A stretch of DNA of 64,000 nucleotides from Streptomyces sp. NRRL F-6492. Lineage in GTDB: Bacteria; Actinomycetota; Actinomycetes; Streptomycetales; Streptomycetaceae. Both the position numbers and the translations under genes were made by a program. The first letter of the stretch is position 1. Each line of letters opens with the position of its first letter. The stretch covers positions 1-64,000 of the forward strand of contig NZ_LGEG01000220.1 in the NCBI RefSeq assembly GCF_001280125.1, in the 5' to 3' direction. The notes below the pieces were generated by a model. The model did no database searches and was not told where the DNA came from. It saw nothing but the letters and a program-made list of their open reading frames with translations. Of this stretch, positions 34,292-42,892 are shown in pieces.

Positions 34292-34796
34292 GGCGTCAGC
34301 ATATAGAGGTTCAAGACGGTGTCCAGATCGTGCGTTTCCCTTTCTCCACGGCCGAGTTGACGCGCTTCGGGGCCGTTTCCCGAGGGGGTCGACCGGACCG
34401 TTCCGGCCACACTGCGGGCCGTGGGAATCAGGCCGCGCGGGCCGTGCGCGGAGGATTTCCCTCCCCCTCTCCTTTCCGCTGGTCGCCCCGGAGGGAGGGA
34501 ACGCGGCGATCTCCTCCGGCGCTGTCCGACGCGCCGCGGTCCGTCCCCGGTCCCTTGCTTCCGTCGGGGCGACCGCCTTCGGGAAACCGGCCATTCCGGT
34601 CCGGGACCCCGTTGATGGGCGACCGCGTCGTGGGTACCGTTCCCCCGCTCCACGACCGCGGTGTCCGCGTCGTCCGCGTCGTCCGCGGCCTCCCGGCCGG
34701 AGCCGAACGAGCGATGCGACGCGTCGGATCCTCCGCCTCGTCCGGTTCCGGCGTACACGACGCGGCCCTGGTCCCGGCCGTGGAAGGACGGTCCCG
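34292..34796. other. 505-bp intergenic region with fabI-type promoter and long leader
   Basis: No gene is supported. It contains the divergent promoters of the aminotransferase and the enoyl reductase. A good promoter at 34612-34640 leaves a ~150-nt leader, which includes GTCCGCGTC repeats around 34660-34690. Confidence 0.55.
34612..34640 (+). promoter_or_regulatory. Sigma-70-type promoter of the enoyl reductase operon
   Basis: TTGATG (34612-34617), 17-nt spacer, TACCGT (34635-34640). Confidence 0.55.
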
Positions 34797-35711
34797 ATGC
34801 GCGCCTCCCGCGACTCCCACCACGTCCCCGACCTGCTCGGCCTGTCGGGGCGCCGCTATCTGGTGACCGGGGTCCTCAACGACGACTCGATCGCCTGGCA
34901 CACCGCCCGCGCGCTCCAGGAGGCGGGCGCGGAGGTCCTGTTGACGGGCTTCGGGCGCACCCGGCGGATCACGGAGGCGGCGGCCTCGGGCCTTCCGTAC
35001 CCGGCCGACGTCCTCGAACTCGACGTGACGCGCCCCGAGGACCTGGGCGGCCTCACGGAGGAGCTGGAGCGGCGCTGGGGCGCGGTGGACGGCGTGCTGC
35101 ACGCGATCGCCGCCGCGCCCGGGTCCGCCCTCGGCGGCAACTTCCTCACGACCTCCGTCGAGGACGCGACGCTCGCCCTGCGCACGGCGGCGTTCTCGCT
35201 GCACTCGCTGACCACCGCGCTCGCCCCGCTGCTGCGGGAGGGCGGGGGCGGCGGCCCGGCCCGGGGCAGTGTGGTCGGGCTCGACTTCGACGCGTCGGGG
35301 GCGTGGCCGGGGTACGACTGGACGGGGGTCGGCAAGGCCGCGCTCGGCGCGGTCTGCCGCTACCTCGCTCTCTACCTCGGGCACTCCGGCATCCGCGTCA
35401 ACCTGGTGGCGGCCGGGCCGGTGGAGACGGTGGCCGGGCGGGCGGTCGGCACCTTCGACCGGATCGCGGACCGCTGGGAGCAGGAGGCGCCGCTCGGCTG
35501 GAACCGCGCCGACCCGGCCCGGCTCGTCGGCCCCGTCCTGTTCCTGCTGTCGGACCTGGCGGCGGCCGTCACCGGCGAGACCGTGCACGCCGACGGCGGG
35601 ATGCACGCCGTCCGCATGGGCGCCCGGGCCGTCGGCGAGCCCCCGGGGCCCCGGCCCGTACCGGCGCCGGAGGTCAGCCCCGTACCGTCCCGCCGACCGC
35701 CGCGCCCCTGA
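34797..35711 (+). CDS. Enoyl-[acyl-carrier-protein] reductase, FabI/InhA type
   Basis: 304 aa from ATG 34797 with GAAGGACGG upstream. It matches mycobacterial InhA along its length: RRYLVTGVLNDDSIAWHTAR (nucleotide fold), LLTGFGRTRRI, LDGVLHAIAAAPGSALGGNF, GLDFDASGAWPGYDWTGVGKAALGAV (catalytic Tyr and Lys, YxxxxxxK) and NLVAAGPVETVAG. It reduces the enoyl-ACP double bond with NADH in fatty-acid or polyketide synthesis. The C-terminus has an extra Pro-rich tail. The ketosynthase-like gene starts 19 nt downstream, so this was once part of a lipid or side-chain operon. Confidence 0.9.
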   Translation: MRASRDSHHVPDLLGLSGRRYLVTGVLNDDSIAWHTARALQEAGAEVLLTGFGRTRRITEAAASGLPYPADVLELDVTRPEDLGGLTEELERRWGAVDGVLHAIAAAPGSALGGNFLTTSVEDATLALRTAAFSLHSLTTALAPLLREGGGGGPARGSVVGLDFDASGAWPGYDWTGVGKAALGAVCRYLALYLGHSGIRVNLVAAGPVETVAGRAVGTFDRIADRWEQEAPLGWNRADPARLVGPVLFLLSDLAAAVTGETVHADGGMHAVRMGARAVGEPPGPRPVPAPEVSPVPSRRPPRP

Positions 35712-35730
35712 GCGCCCGGGAGGAGCGCCC

Positions 35731-36720
35731 GTGACCGCGGCGATCGTCGGCACCGGTTCCGCGCTGCCCGAACGGACCGTGCCCAACAGCCACTTCGAGG
35801 CGATCGGGTCCTCCGACGTGTGGATCGTGAAGCGGACCGGCATCCGGGAGCGCCGCTTCCTGCCCGAGGACGGGCACCTGGCCGACCTCGCCCTGGCCAC
35901 CGCGCGGCAGGCGCTCGCCGGGTCGGGGCGCACGGCGGCCGACGTGGGGCACGTCGTCGTCGCGACCACGACCCCCGACCGGACCACGCCCGGCCTGGCC
36001 GTGGAGGTGGCCGCCCGGCTCGGCGCGGACCAAGCGGCCGCGTTCGACCCGCACGCGGCCTGCGCCGGGTTCGTGTACGGCCTGGACCACGCCGTCGCCC
36101 TGATCGAGTCCGGCCGGGCCGGGACCGTCCTGGTCTGCGGCGCGGAGGCGCTGACCCGGATCACCGACCACGAGGACCGGTCGACGGCGGTGCCGCTCGG
36201 CGACGGGACGGGGCGGTGCTCCTGGCGGACGTGGACACGGGTTCCGCGCCCGCGCCGGCGTTCCGGCTCGGTTCGGACGGGAACCTGGTCCCGCTGCTCC
36301 ACGCCCACCGGACCGCCGCACTGCTCCGCTCGCGCGGGGTGCGGCCGGCGACTTCCGGGGGGGGTGGACCGGCTGGAGGACGTGGTGATCAGGGGCGGGT
36401 TCAACGTCTACCCGAGGGAGGTGGAGGAGGTCCCGCACCTCCACCCGGACGTGGCGGAGGCGGCGGTCCTCGGGGTCCCGCACCCGGTGCACGGCCAGGA
36501 GGTCGCGGCCGCCGTGGTCCTGCGCCCCGGCCGGCGCGTCTCCCCCGCCGAGCTGCGGGCCCACGTGCGGGAGCGGGTCGCCCCCCACAAGCATCCGCGC
36601 CGGATCTGGCTCGCCGACCGCCTGCCGGAGGGGCCGACGGGCGAGGTCCTCAAGCGCTCGATCGTCCCGCCGGGCGGGGAGCCCGGCCGCTCCGCGGCCC
36701 CGTCCTCCCCACCGGCGTAG
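35731..36720 (+). pseudogene. Broken ketosynthase III (FabH) joined to the C-terminus of an acyl-CoA ligase
   Basis: From GTG 35731 (GGGAGGAG upstream) the frame reads a normal FabH start: AAIVGTGSALPERTVPNSHF, DVWIVKRTGIRERRF, VVVATTTPDRTTPGL and DPHAACAGFVYGLDHA with the catalytic Cys. At 36210-36213 one G is missing: the expected GDGxGAVLLADVD motif continues in the next frame (AVLLADVDTGSAPAPAFRLGSDG). That frame then runs out near a run of eight G at 36357-36364. In the original frame a ligase C-terminus begins (VDRLEDVVIRGGFNVYPREV, then LPEGPTGEVLKRSIV with the A10 Lys). The back half of FabH and the first ~400 residues of the ligase are missing. Best read as deletion plus frameshift. 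Confidence 0.75.
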
Positions 36721-36782
36721 GGGAGATCCCTCGTTCCCTCCCGGGAGGGGCCGGTGCTCTGGCCGGGGAGCCGGGGGGCGCC

Positions 36783-36797
36783 TAGCGTGCGTCCATG
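36783..36797 (+). promoter_or_regulatory. Leaderless -10 and start of the LAL regulator
   Basis: TAGCGT (36783-36788) lies 6 nt before ATG 36795 with no ribosome site. Confidence 0.45.
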
Positions 36798-39560
36798 ACC
36801 ACAGACGTCGCCGACGGCGGCGGGATCGGCCGTCGCCGCCCCGTCCGCGACACCCCCGACGCCGTCGTCGGCGAGGTGACGGAACTGCTCGCCCGCCACG
36901 GCGGGGTCGTCGTCCACGGTCCGTGGGGCGCCGGGAAGAGCACCCTCCTGGAGGCCGTGTGTCAACGGTGGAGCGGCGGGGTGCGGCACGTCCGCAACCG
37001 GCCGGGGGACGAACTGCTGCCCTGTTCGGGTCTGGTGCAGCTCTCCGAGGAGTTCCTGCCGTACGCGGGCGGGGAGGTCGACGCCGCGACCAGGCTGCGG
37101 CTGCGCGTCCTCGCCGCGCGGACGCTGCGGGAGACGCCGCGTCCGCTGGTGGTGGTGGACGACGTCCAGTGGCTCGATCCGGTCAGCGCCGACGTCCTGG
37201 GCCACGCGGCCGGAGCGGTGGGGCGCGACCGCCTCGCGGTGGTCGCGGCGGAGCGGACCGTGGGGCCGCCGCACCGGGCCGCGGAGTTGCTGGGCGGCCA
37301 TCCGCCGGTCGTCCCGGTTCCCGCGGCGGGACACGGGGAGGTCGCCGACCGGTTGGAGGCGCTCGGTCTCCCGGCGCGCTGGAGCGCGGCCGTCCTGCGT
37401 CACTGCGGTGGCAACCGCGCCCTCCTCGCGGCCTGCTGCGAAGGGCTGGCACGGTGGCCGCCCGCGCGGGGCGGGCCCCTCGGGCCCCTGCCCCTCGACG
37501 GTCTGGAGCGGGCCGACGCGCTCGCCGACGCGTGGTTGCGCACGGTGCCGGAGGAGGTGCGCCGGACGCTGCGCACGGCGGCCCTGGCGCACCGGCCCGA
37601 CACCGACCTGCTGTACCGGGCGGGCCACCGGGAGGCCCACGACCACGTCGCCCACGCGGTGCGCGCCGGTCTGCTGACCGCCCTGGACGGCCCGGACGGC
37701 ACCGGCCCGACCGCCGTCCGGTTCTCCGCCCGGGCCCTGGCGCGGGCCGCCGCCGGGACCGGCACCGCCGCCGACCGCCGCCGGGACCACAGGGCCCTGG
37801 CCGCGGCGGTCTCCGATCCGGTGCGCGCCGTGTGGCACCGGGCGACGGCCGCGGAGGGGACCGACCGGCCGACCGCCGAGGACGCCGCGCGGACCGCGGT
37901 GACCGCGCGGGCCGCGGGGGACCGGGACCTGGCCTCCGGACTCATGCTGCTCGCCGCGCGTCTGACCCCGCCCCAGCTGCCGGGGCTGCGGTCCGAGCGG
38001 CTCGCCGAGGCCGCCCTGGACGCGGCGGCGGCGGGGGACGTCGGGGGCGCCCACCACGCGGCCGAGTGCCTCGTGCGCGAGCACGGCGCTCCCGAGCAGC
38101 GGGTGAAGGCGCTGCTCGCGGTCGTCGACGTCTGCGGGCAGGACCTGACCACCACGGAGACGCTGTTCGCCGCGGCCCGTGGCGCCGCCCGTGACGACCC
38201 GCGGCTGCTGGCCGCCGTCGAGCTGCGGGCGGCCATCCGGGCCAATGTCGCCGCGGAGGACTTCGACGGGTCCCTCGCCCATGCCCGCACCGCCGCCGCG
38301 CTGGCCCGCGGTGCCGGCGACGACGCCCTGCACGCGGCCGCGCTGACGATGGCCGCGCGCATGGAGCGCGTGCTGGGGCGGCCGGACGACGCACGTGCCA
38401 CCCTGCGGTCGGCGCTGGCCCTCGCGGTGCCGCCCCACGCCCTCGGGGTCGCCAACAGTCCCGAGTACCTCGGGGCCCGCCTCGCCGTCTTCGACGGGCA
38501 CCTGCCGCAGGCACGCGCCTCGCTGCTGGCCCTGCTTCCCGTGGCGCAGGCCGCCGGGGGCGCGGAGGACCTCACCGACCTGTGCCGCAGCCTGGCCGAG
38601 GTCGACGCCGGGCTCGGTGCCTGCGCGGACGCCCTGGCGTGGGCGGCGCGGGCCCGGTCGTACACCCGGGAGGCGAACCTCTCCCCCGGCCCCGTCTGGT
38701 ACACCTCCGCCCTCGTGCACTGTCACGGCGGTTCGTTCGAGGAGGCCGTGGACTACGCCCTGCGGGGCCTGCGGGCCTCGCGGTCGGAGGGGGACCGGCT
38801 CCACACCACGCGGAACCTGTGGATCGCGGGGGCGGCGCACCTGCACTGCGGACGGATCGGGCAGGCCCTCGCCGCCTTCGAGGAGCTGGCCGCCGGCGGG
38901 GGGTCGTCGCGGCCGGACGACCCCGGCGCCCTGCGGTGGCAGGCCGACGCCGTGGAGGCGTTCGCGGCCGCCGGGCTCCTGGAGCGGGCGCACGGGATGC
39001 TGGACCGGCTGGACGAGGTGACCGCCGCCCACGCCTCGCACGCCTTCGCGCGCGCCACCGTCTCCCGGGCCCGCGCCCTGTGCCTCGCGCGGGCCGGGGA
39101 CCTCGACCGGGCGGCCGGCGCCTTCGAGGAGGCCGCCGCCGCGTTCGCCGTCCTCGGCCGGCCCGTCGAGCAGGGGCGCACGTTGCTGGCGTGGGGGCGG
39201 GTCGAGCGCCGGCGCCGGCGGGTCGCCGCGGCCAAGGCCGTGTGGGAGCGGGCCCGTACGGTGTGCGCCGCGGCGGGCGCGCACCCGTGGTCGGCGCTCG
39301 TGGAAGGCCACCTCGCCCGCCTCGCGGGCGCCTCGGCCGGGACCGCCGGTCCGGACGGCGGGGAGGCGTACCGGCTGACCGACCGCGAGCGGCTCCTCGT
39401 CCGCCTGGTCGCCGAGGGGAGGAGCAATCCCGAGGCCGCCCACCGGCTGTTCGTCTCCCGCAAGACCGTGGAGGCGATGCTCAGCCGCGTCTACCGCAAG
39501 GTCGGGGTGCGCAACCGCACCGAACTCGCCGCGCTCGTGGGGCCCGGCGAGGGCGTGTGA
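36795..39560 (+). CDS. LAL (large ATP-binding LuxR) family transcriptional activator
   Basis: 921 aa from ATG 36795. Walker A VVVHGPWGAGKSTLLEAVCQ near residue 40 and Walker B RPLVVVDDVQWLDPVSADVL near 120 mark the AAA/STAND ATPase. A long helical, TPR-like middle follows (residues ~350-830, many AxxLLxxAxxR repeats). The C-terminus is a LuxR helix-turn-helix: YRLTDRERLLVRLVAEGRSN, then RLFVSRKTVEAMLSRVYRKV. LAL proteins activate catabolic or antibiotic gene sets on binding inducer and ATP. No biosynthetic cluster is adjacent; the broken fabH region just upstream may be what is left of its target. Confidence 0.9.
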   Translation: MTTDVADGGGIGRRRPVRDTPDAVVGEVTELLARHGGVVVHGPWGAGKSTLLEAVCQRWSGGVRHVRNRPGDELLPCSGLVQLSEEFLPYAGGEVDAATRLRLRVLAARTLRETPRPLVVVDDVQWLDPVSADVLGHAAGAVGRDRLAVVAAERTVGPPHRAAELLGGHPPVVPVPAAGHGEVADRLEALGLPARWSAAVLRHCGGNRALLAACCEGLARWPPARGGPLGPLPLDGLERADALADAWLRTVPEEVRRTLRTAALAHRPDTDLLYRAGHREAHDHVAHAVRAGLLTALDGPDGTGPTAVRFSARALARAAAGTGTAADRRRDHRALAAAVSDPVRAVWHRATAAEGTDRPTAEDAARTAVTARAAGDRDLASGLMLLAARLTPPQLPGLRSERLAEAALDAAAAGDVGGAHHAAECLVREHGAPEQRVKALLAVVDVCGQDLTTTETLFAAARGAARDDPRLLAAVELRAAIRANVAAEDFDGSLAHARTAAALARGAGDDALHAAALTMAARMERVLGRPDDARATLRSALALAVPPHALGVANSPEYLGARLAVFDGHLPQARASLLALLPVAQAAGGAEDLTDLCRSLAEVDAGLGACADALAWAARARSYTREANLSPGPVWYTSALVHCHGGSFEEAVDYALRGLRASRSEGDRLHTTRNLWIAGAAHLHCGRIGQALAAFEELAAGGGSSRPDDPGALRWQADAVEAFAAAGLLERAHGMLDRLDEVTAAHASHAFARATVSRARALCLARAGDLDRAAGAFEEAAAAFAVLGRPVEQGRTLLAWGRVERRRRRVAAAKAVWERARTVCAAAGAHPWSALVEGHLARLAGASAGTAGPDGGEAYRLTDRERLLVRLVAEGRSNPEAAHRLFVSRKTVEAMLSRVYRKVGVRNRTELAALVGPGEGV

Positions 39561-39566
39561 ACGGCC

Positions 39567-39605
39567 GCGCCCCGGGCCCCGGTCGGGAACCGGGGTCCGG
39601 GGTGC
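39567..39605. terminator. Bidirectional 17-bp hairpin between convergent genes
   Basis: Bases 39567-39583 pair with 39589-39605 (two G-U wobbles) around a 5-nt loop. It separates the regulator ending at 39560 from the protease ending at 39621. Confidence 0.75.
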
Positions 39606-39620
39606 GGGATCCGGAGGGGG

Positions 39621-41360
39621 TCAGGACCAGACGGTGAAGGTGACCGTGGCGGACGCCTTCTTCCCGGTGGCGTCGGTGACGGTCAGGGTGACGTTGCGGA
39701 AGCCCCAGGCGGTGGGGGTGCCGGAGACGACTCCGCTCGCCGCGTCGATCCCGAGGCCGGCGGGCAGGCCGGTCGCGGAGAACGCGTACGGCGCGGTGCC
39801 GCCGCTCGCCCGGAGGGCGAGGCTGAAGGGGCGTCCGACGGAGAGGTTCTGGTTGCCGGGGGCGGCCAGGACCGGGCCGCCCGTGCCGGGGGCGGTGACG
39901 GTCCAGGTGAAGGAGGTGGAGCCCTTGCGGCCGGTGGTGTCGGTGGCCGTGACGGTGACGGAGGAGGTGCCGGCCGTGGTCGGGGTGCCGGATATCGTCC
40001 CGGTGGCCGGGGCGATGGACAGGCCGGCCGGGAGGCCGGTGGCGGACCAGGTGTAGGGGGCGGTGCCGCCCTCGGCGCCGTTCCTCAGTTCGACGGGGGT
40101 GCCGGTGGGGCTGGTTCTGGCGGCGACGGCGGCGACGGTGACCTCGCCGGGCTGCGGGGTCGAGGTGACCAGGGAGGCGCCGAACTTGGCGAGGGCCTCG
40201 TTCACGGGCTGGAAGATGGTGAACTTCTCGCCGCTGCCCGAGGAGCAGGTGGCGCTGCCGCCTCCGGAGTGCAGGCCCACGGCCTTTCCTCCGGTCGCGG
40301 TGACGTAGGAGCCGCCGGAGTCGCCGCCGGCCGAGCAGGCGCTGGAGTAGGACAGGCCGTTGATGACGACGTTGCCGTAGTCGACGCTCTGGTTCACCTT
40401 GGTGACCTCGCCGCACTGGAGTCCGGTGGTCTGGCCGGAACGGCAGATCGCGGTGCCGACGACGGCTTCGGCGCTGCCGGTGAGGGTGACGTCGCCCTTG
40501 CCCCATCCGGAGACCGTCGGGGCCGTCTGCCAGCCCGCCTGGTCGACGTCGACGATCCCGAAGTCGCCTTCCGCGGCGTTGACGCTGCCGGTGCCGTTCT
40601 TGTTGGAGGTGCCGACGCGGGTGCCGTCCTTGCCGTAGGCGGCCTGGTCGGCGTCGTTGGTGCAGTGACCGGCCGTCAGGAAGGCCTTCGCCCCGCCGGA
40701 GCGGGTGACGGAGAAGCCGATGGAGCACGGGCTCTCCGCGCCCGGCACCCACTTCTCCCCGCCGACCACGTTCCCGCCCTGCTGCCGGGGCGCGTCCTCG
40801 GACTCGGTGATCGCCACCAGGTCGCCGAGGCCGGCGAGACGGGTCCTCAGCGCGTCGGTGGCGGCGGTGCTTCCGGCGGGGTCGAGGACGACCTCGACCC
40901 GGTTGCCGCGCACGTCGGGTCCCCAGGAGAGCAGGCCGGGGACGTTCTCGGCCCACCGGCCGACCTGTCGGGCGGCGGCGTCGAGCGCGGCGGCGGAGTG
41001 CCGGACCCGCTGGGCGACGGCTCCCGCCCGGCGGACCGCGTCGGCGTCGGCACCGGTGGTGACGGCGGCGTGCAGGCGCCCGTCGGAGGCGTCGAACCAC
41101 AGTCCCGGGACGCGGTCCCCCACCGTGGCGCGCACGGCGGTCGCGACCCGTTCCGCGGCCTGTTCGGCGGCTATCCGGTCGCGCACGCCGTCGGCGGACA
41201 GACCGAGGTCGCGGCCCATCGCCGCGCGCACGTCGGCGGGCACCGGGACGGCGGGGGACGGAGCCGGAGGACCGGCGTGGGCGGGGAGGACGCCGAGCCC
41301 GACGACGGCGGTGACCGTCGCGAGTCCGGTGAGGAGGTGGCGGTGTCGTACTGGACGCAT
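39621..41360 (-). CDS. Secreted S1 serine protease (streptogrisin type) with prodomain and two Ig-like domains
   Basis: 579 aa from ATG 41360 (AAAGGGAACG upstream). Signal peptide with cleavage likely after LPAHA (residue ~29); an alpha-lytic-type prodomain (~30-195); mature protease from about 198 with catalytic His232 (FLTAGHC), Asp266 (AEGDFGIVD) and Ser348 (SAGGDSGGSYV). Two He_PIG-type Ig-like repeats end the protein (~395-480 and 485-579), each with ATGLPAGLxI. and SGTPTxxG patterns that are usual in substrate-attachment domains. It should be auto-processed and exported. An inverted repeat lies in the upstream region. Confidence 0.92.
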   Translation of the reverse strand: MRPVRHRHLLTGLATVTAVVGLGVLPAHAGPPAPSPAVPVPADVRAAMGRDLGLSADGVRDRIAAEQAAERVATAVRATVGDRVPGLWFDASDGRLHAAVTTGADADAVRRAGAVAQRVRHSAAALDAAARQVGRWAENVPGLLSWGPDVRGNRVEVVLDPAGSTAATDALRTRLAGLGDLVAITESEDAPRQQGGNVVGGEKWVPGAESPCSIGFSVTRSGGAKAFLTAGHCTNDADQAAYGKDGTRVGTSNKNGTGSVNAAEGDFGIVDVDQAGWQTAPTVSGWGKGDVTLTGSAEAVVGTAICRSGQTTGLQCGEVTKVNQSVDYGNVVINGLSYSSACSAGGDSGGSYVTATGGKAVGLHSGGGSATCSSGSGEKFTIFQPVNEALAKFGASLVTSTPQPGEVTVAAVAARTSPTGTPVELRNGAEGGTAPYTWSATGLPAGLSIAPATGTISGTPTTAGTSSVTVTATDTTGRKGSTSFTWTVTAPGTGGPVLAAPGNQNLSVGRPFSLALRASGGTAPYAFSATGLPAGLGIDAASGVVSGTPTAWGFRNVTLTVTDATGKKASATVTFTVWS

Positions 41361-41729
41361 GGGGGCGTTCCCTTTCGCGGAAGGGGAGGGGGCCGCGCGG
41401 ACGGGCACCGGGGGGATTCCGTCCGGCGCCCCGCCGCTCGGGACTGGGCACAGCCTCGGGGGTCGTCGGCCGTCGTGGACAGCGGGGAACTCCCTTGTGT
41501 CCACGGGAGTCCCCTCCGCCGTGTCCGCGGCGCGGAGGAGGGCCGGTCAGCGCTCGCGCGGCGGACGGATCCGCGGGTGGCCGGGCGTCGGGGCGCTCCC
41601 TCGTCGCCGCCGCCCGGGCACGGCCGGAGCACCGGCGCGAGGTTTTTCCGGCGGGGGGCGTTTACATGAGCCCGATGGGTCCAGACGAAGAACTGACAAG
41701 TTCCTTATGTGACGGACTGGAGAAGCATC
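41361..41729. other. 369-bp divergent promoter region of protease and GlsB-type genes
   Basis: No gene is supported. It contains an inverted repeat GTGGACA (41475-41481) / TGTCCAC (41498-41504) on the protease side. On the GlsB side GTTTAC (41660) and GGGTCC (41677) resemble a stress-sigma promoter with a short spacer. Confidence 0.5.
41475..41504. repeat. Inverted repeat upstream of the protease gene
   Basis: GTGGACA and TGTCCAC, 7 bp, separated by 16 nt, about 115 nt before the protease ATG. Candidate operator. Confidence 0.35.
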
Positions 41730-42008
41730 GTGGGCATCATCGCGTGGATCCTCATCGGCCTGATCGCCGGCGCCGTCGCCAAGGCCCTGATGCCGGGCAA
41801 GGACCCCGGCGGCATCATCATCACCATGCTCATCGGCATCGCCGGCGGCCTGCTCGGCGGTTGGCTCGGCAAGGTCGTCTTCGGCGTGGACTCCGTCGAC
41901 GGCTTCTTCGAGATCTCCACCTGGATCGCGGCGATCGTCGGCTCCGTCATCCTGCTGGCCCTCTACCGCCTCGTCACCGGCAACCGGCACTCGCACCGTC
42001 ACGCGTGA
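41730..42008 (+). CDS. GlsB/YeaQ/YmgE family small membrane protein
   Basis: 92 aa from GTG 41730, chosen because GGAGAA lies 7 nt upstream and homologues start GIIAWI. Three hydrophobic segments (GIIAWILIGLIAGAVAKALM, IIITMLIGIAGGLLGGWLG, TWIAAIVGSVILLALYRLV) with the MPGKDPGG loop are diagnostic. The family is associated with envelope and general stress (GlsB). It ends in a His/Arg-rich tail. Confidence 0.9.
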   Translation: MGIIAWILIGLIAGAVAKALMPGKDPGGIIITMLIGIAGGLLGGWLGKVVFGVDSVDGFFEISTWIAAIVGSVILLALYRLVTGNRHSHRHA

Positions 42009-42035
42009 CCCGCGCGCACCGCACGTCGGTTCCGA

Positions 42036-42070
42036 ACGGCTCCCACCCCTGTGCGCAGGGCGGGAGCCGT
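42036..42070 (+). terminator. Hairpin terminator of the GlsB-type gene
   Basis: ACGGCTCCC (42036-42044) pairs with GGGAGCCGT (42062-42070), extended inward by CCCTG/CAGGG. It lies 28 nt after the stop. Confidence 0.75.
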
Positions 42071-42128
42071 CGGCGTTTCCCCGCCCGTCAGGCGGTCCCG
42101 CGGCGGCTCGACGGCCTTCGGGAGGACG

Positions 42129-42812
42129 TCAGGCGCCCGCCGGCCCGTCGCGGCCCTCGGCCCACAGGGAGCGGACGTGGCCGAGGTGGCGGCGCATGCA
42201 GGCCTCGGCGCCGCGCGCGTCCCCGGCGATCATGAGGTCGAGGAGTTCGACGTGCTCCTCGGCGGAGGAGACGAGCAGTCCGGCCTCGTCCAGGCCCGTC
42301 AGGCCGTAGAGGCGGGAGCGCTTGCGCAGGTCGCCGACGGTCTCGACGAGCCGCTCGTTGCCGGAGAGGCCGAGCAGGGCGAGGTGGAAGCGGCGGTCCG
42401 CCTCCAGGTAGCCGATGAGGTCGTGCTCGCGGGCGCGGGCGACGATCTCCTCGGCGACCGGGCGGAGTTCCTCCAGCTGTTCCCGCGTGGCCGTCTTCGT
42501 GACCCGGCCGACGGTGGGGACCTCGATGAGGGTGCGCAGTTCGGTGTACTGGTCGAGGTCGCGCTCGCCGACCTCGGTGATGCGGAAGCCCTTGTTGCGG
42601 ACGGGCTCGACCAGGCCCTCCCGGGCCAGGTCGAGCATGGCCTCGCGGACCGGGGTGGCGGAGACGCCGAGGTCGCTCGCGAGGCCGGGGGCCGAGTAGA
42701 CCTCGCCGGGGCGCAGCTCCCCGGCGATCAGGGCCGCGCGGAGGGCGTGTCCGACCTGGTCGCGGAGCCGTTCCTGCGCCCTGACGAGGCCGTACTGCTT
42801 CAGGTCACCCAT
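42129..42812 (-). CDS. GntR-family regulator (FadR/FCD subfamily) of hydroxyproline catabolism
   Basis: 227 aa from ATG 42812, GGAGGACG upstream. The winged helix is DQVGHALRAALIAGELRPGEVY followed by YSAPGLASDLGVSATPVREA and LAREGLVEPVRNKGFRI. The FCD ligand domain follows with metal-binding His/Asp residues in ADRRFHLALLGLSGN and EEHVELLDLMIAGDARGAE. Placed at the end of the hydroxyproline genes, it most likely represses them until a pathway intermediate binds. Candidate operators GTAMRRTGTCAC are found before this gene, the deaminase gene and the dehydrogenase operon. Confidence 0.88.
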   Translation of the reverse strand: MGDLKQYGLVRAQERLRDQVGHALRAALIAGELRPGEVYSAPGLASDLGVSATPVREAMLDLAREGLVEPVRNKGFRITEVGERDLDQYTELRTLIEVPTVGRVTKTATREQLEELRPVAEEIVARAREHDLIGYLEADRRFHLALLGLSGNERLVETVGDLRKRSRLYGLTGLDEAGLLVSSAEEHVELLDLMIAGDARGAEACMRRHLGHVRSLWAEGRDGPAGA

Positions 42813-42841
42813 CGTGCGTCCTCCGAGAAGTCACGGAGGGG

Positions 42842-42857
42842 CATCGTACAATGTCAC
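42842..42857 (-). promoter_or_regulatory. gntR promoter/operator with GTACAATGTCAC
   Basis: CATCGTACAATG (42842-42853) is a near palindrome around GTAC and contains TACGAT as -10 on the minus strand. GTACAATGTCAC (42846-42857) is shared with two other promoters in the cluster. Confidence 0.5.
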
Positions 42858-42892
42858 GTTTCGCCTCTCGGGCCGCCCGCCGCCGACGGGTC

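Noticed and set aside
35731..36720. Genuine FabH-ligase fusion protein
   Set aside because: The open frame skips through a segment whose FabH homology is in another frame, lacks the FabH active-site His/Asn region and most of the ligase; damage is the simpler explanation.
41660..41682. Sigma-B promoter for the GlsB-type gene (GTTT-N13-GGGTCC)
   Set aside because: Spacer is one base short of the usual range and GGGTCC lacks the A of GGGTAY; left as a possibility only in the region note.
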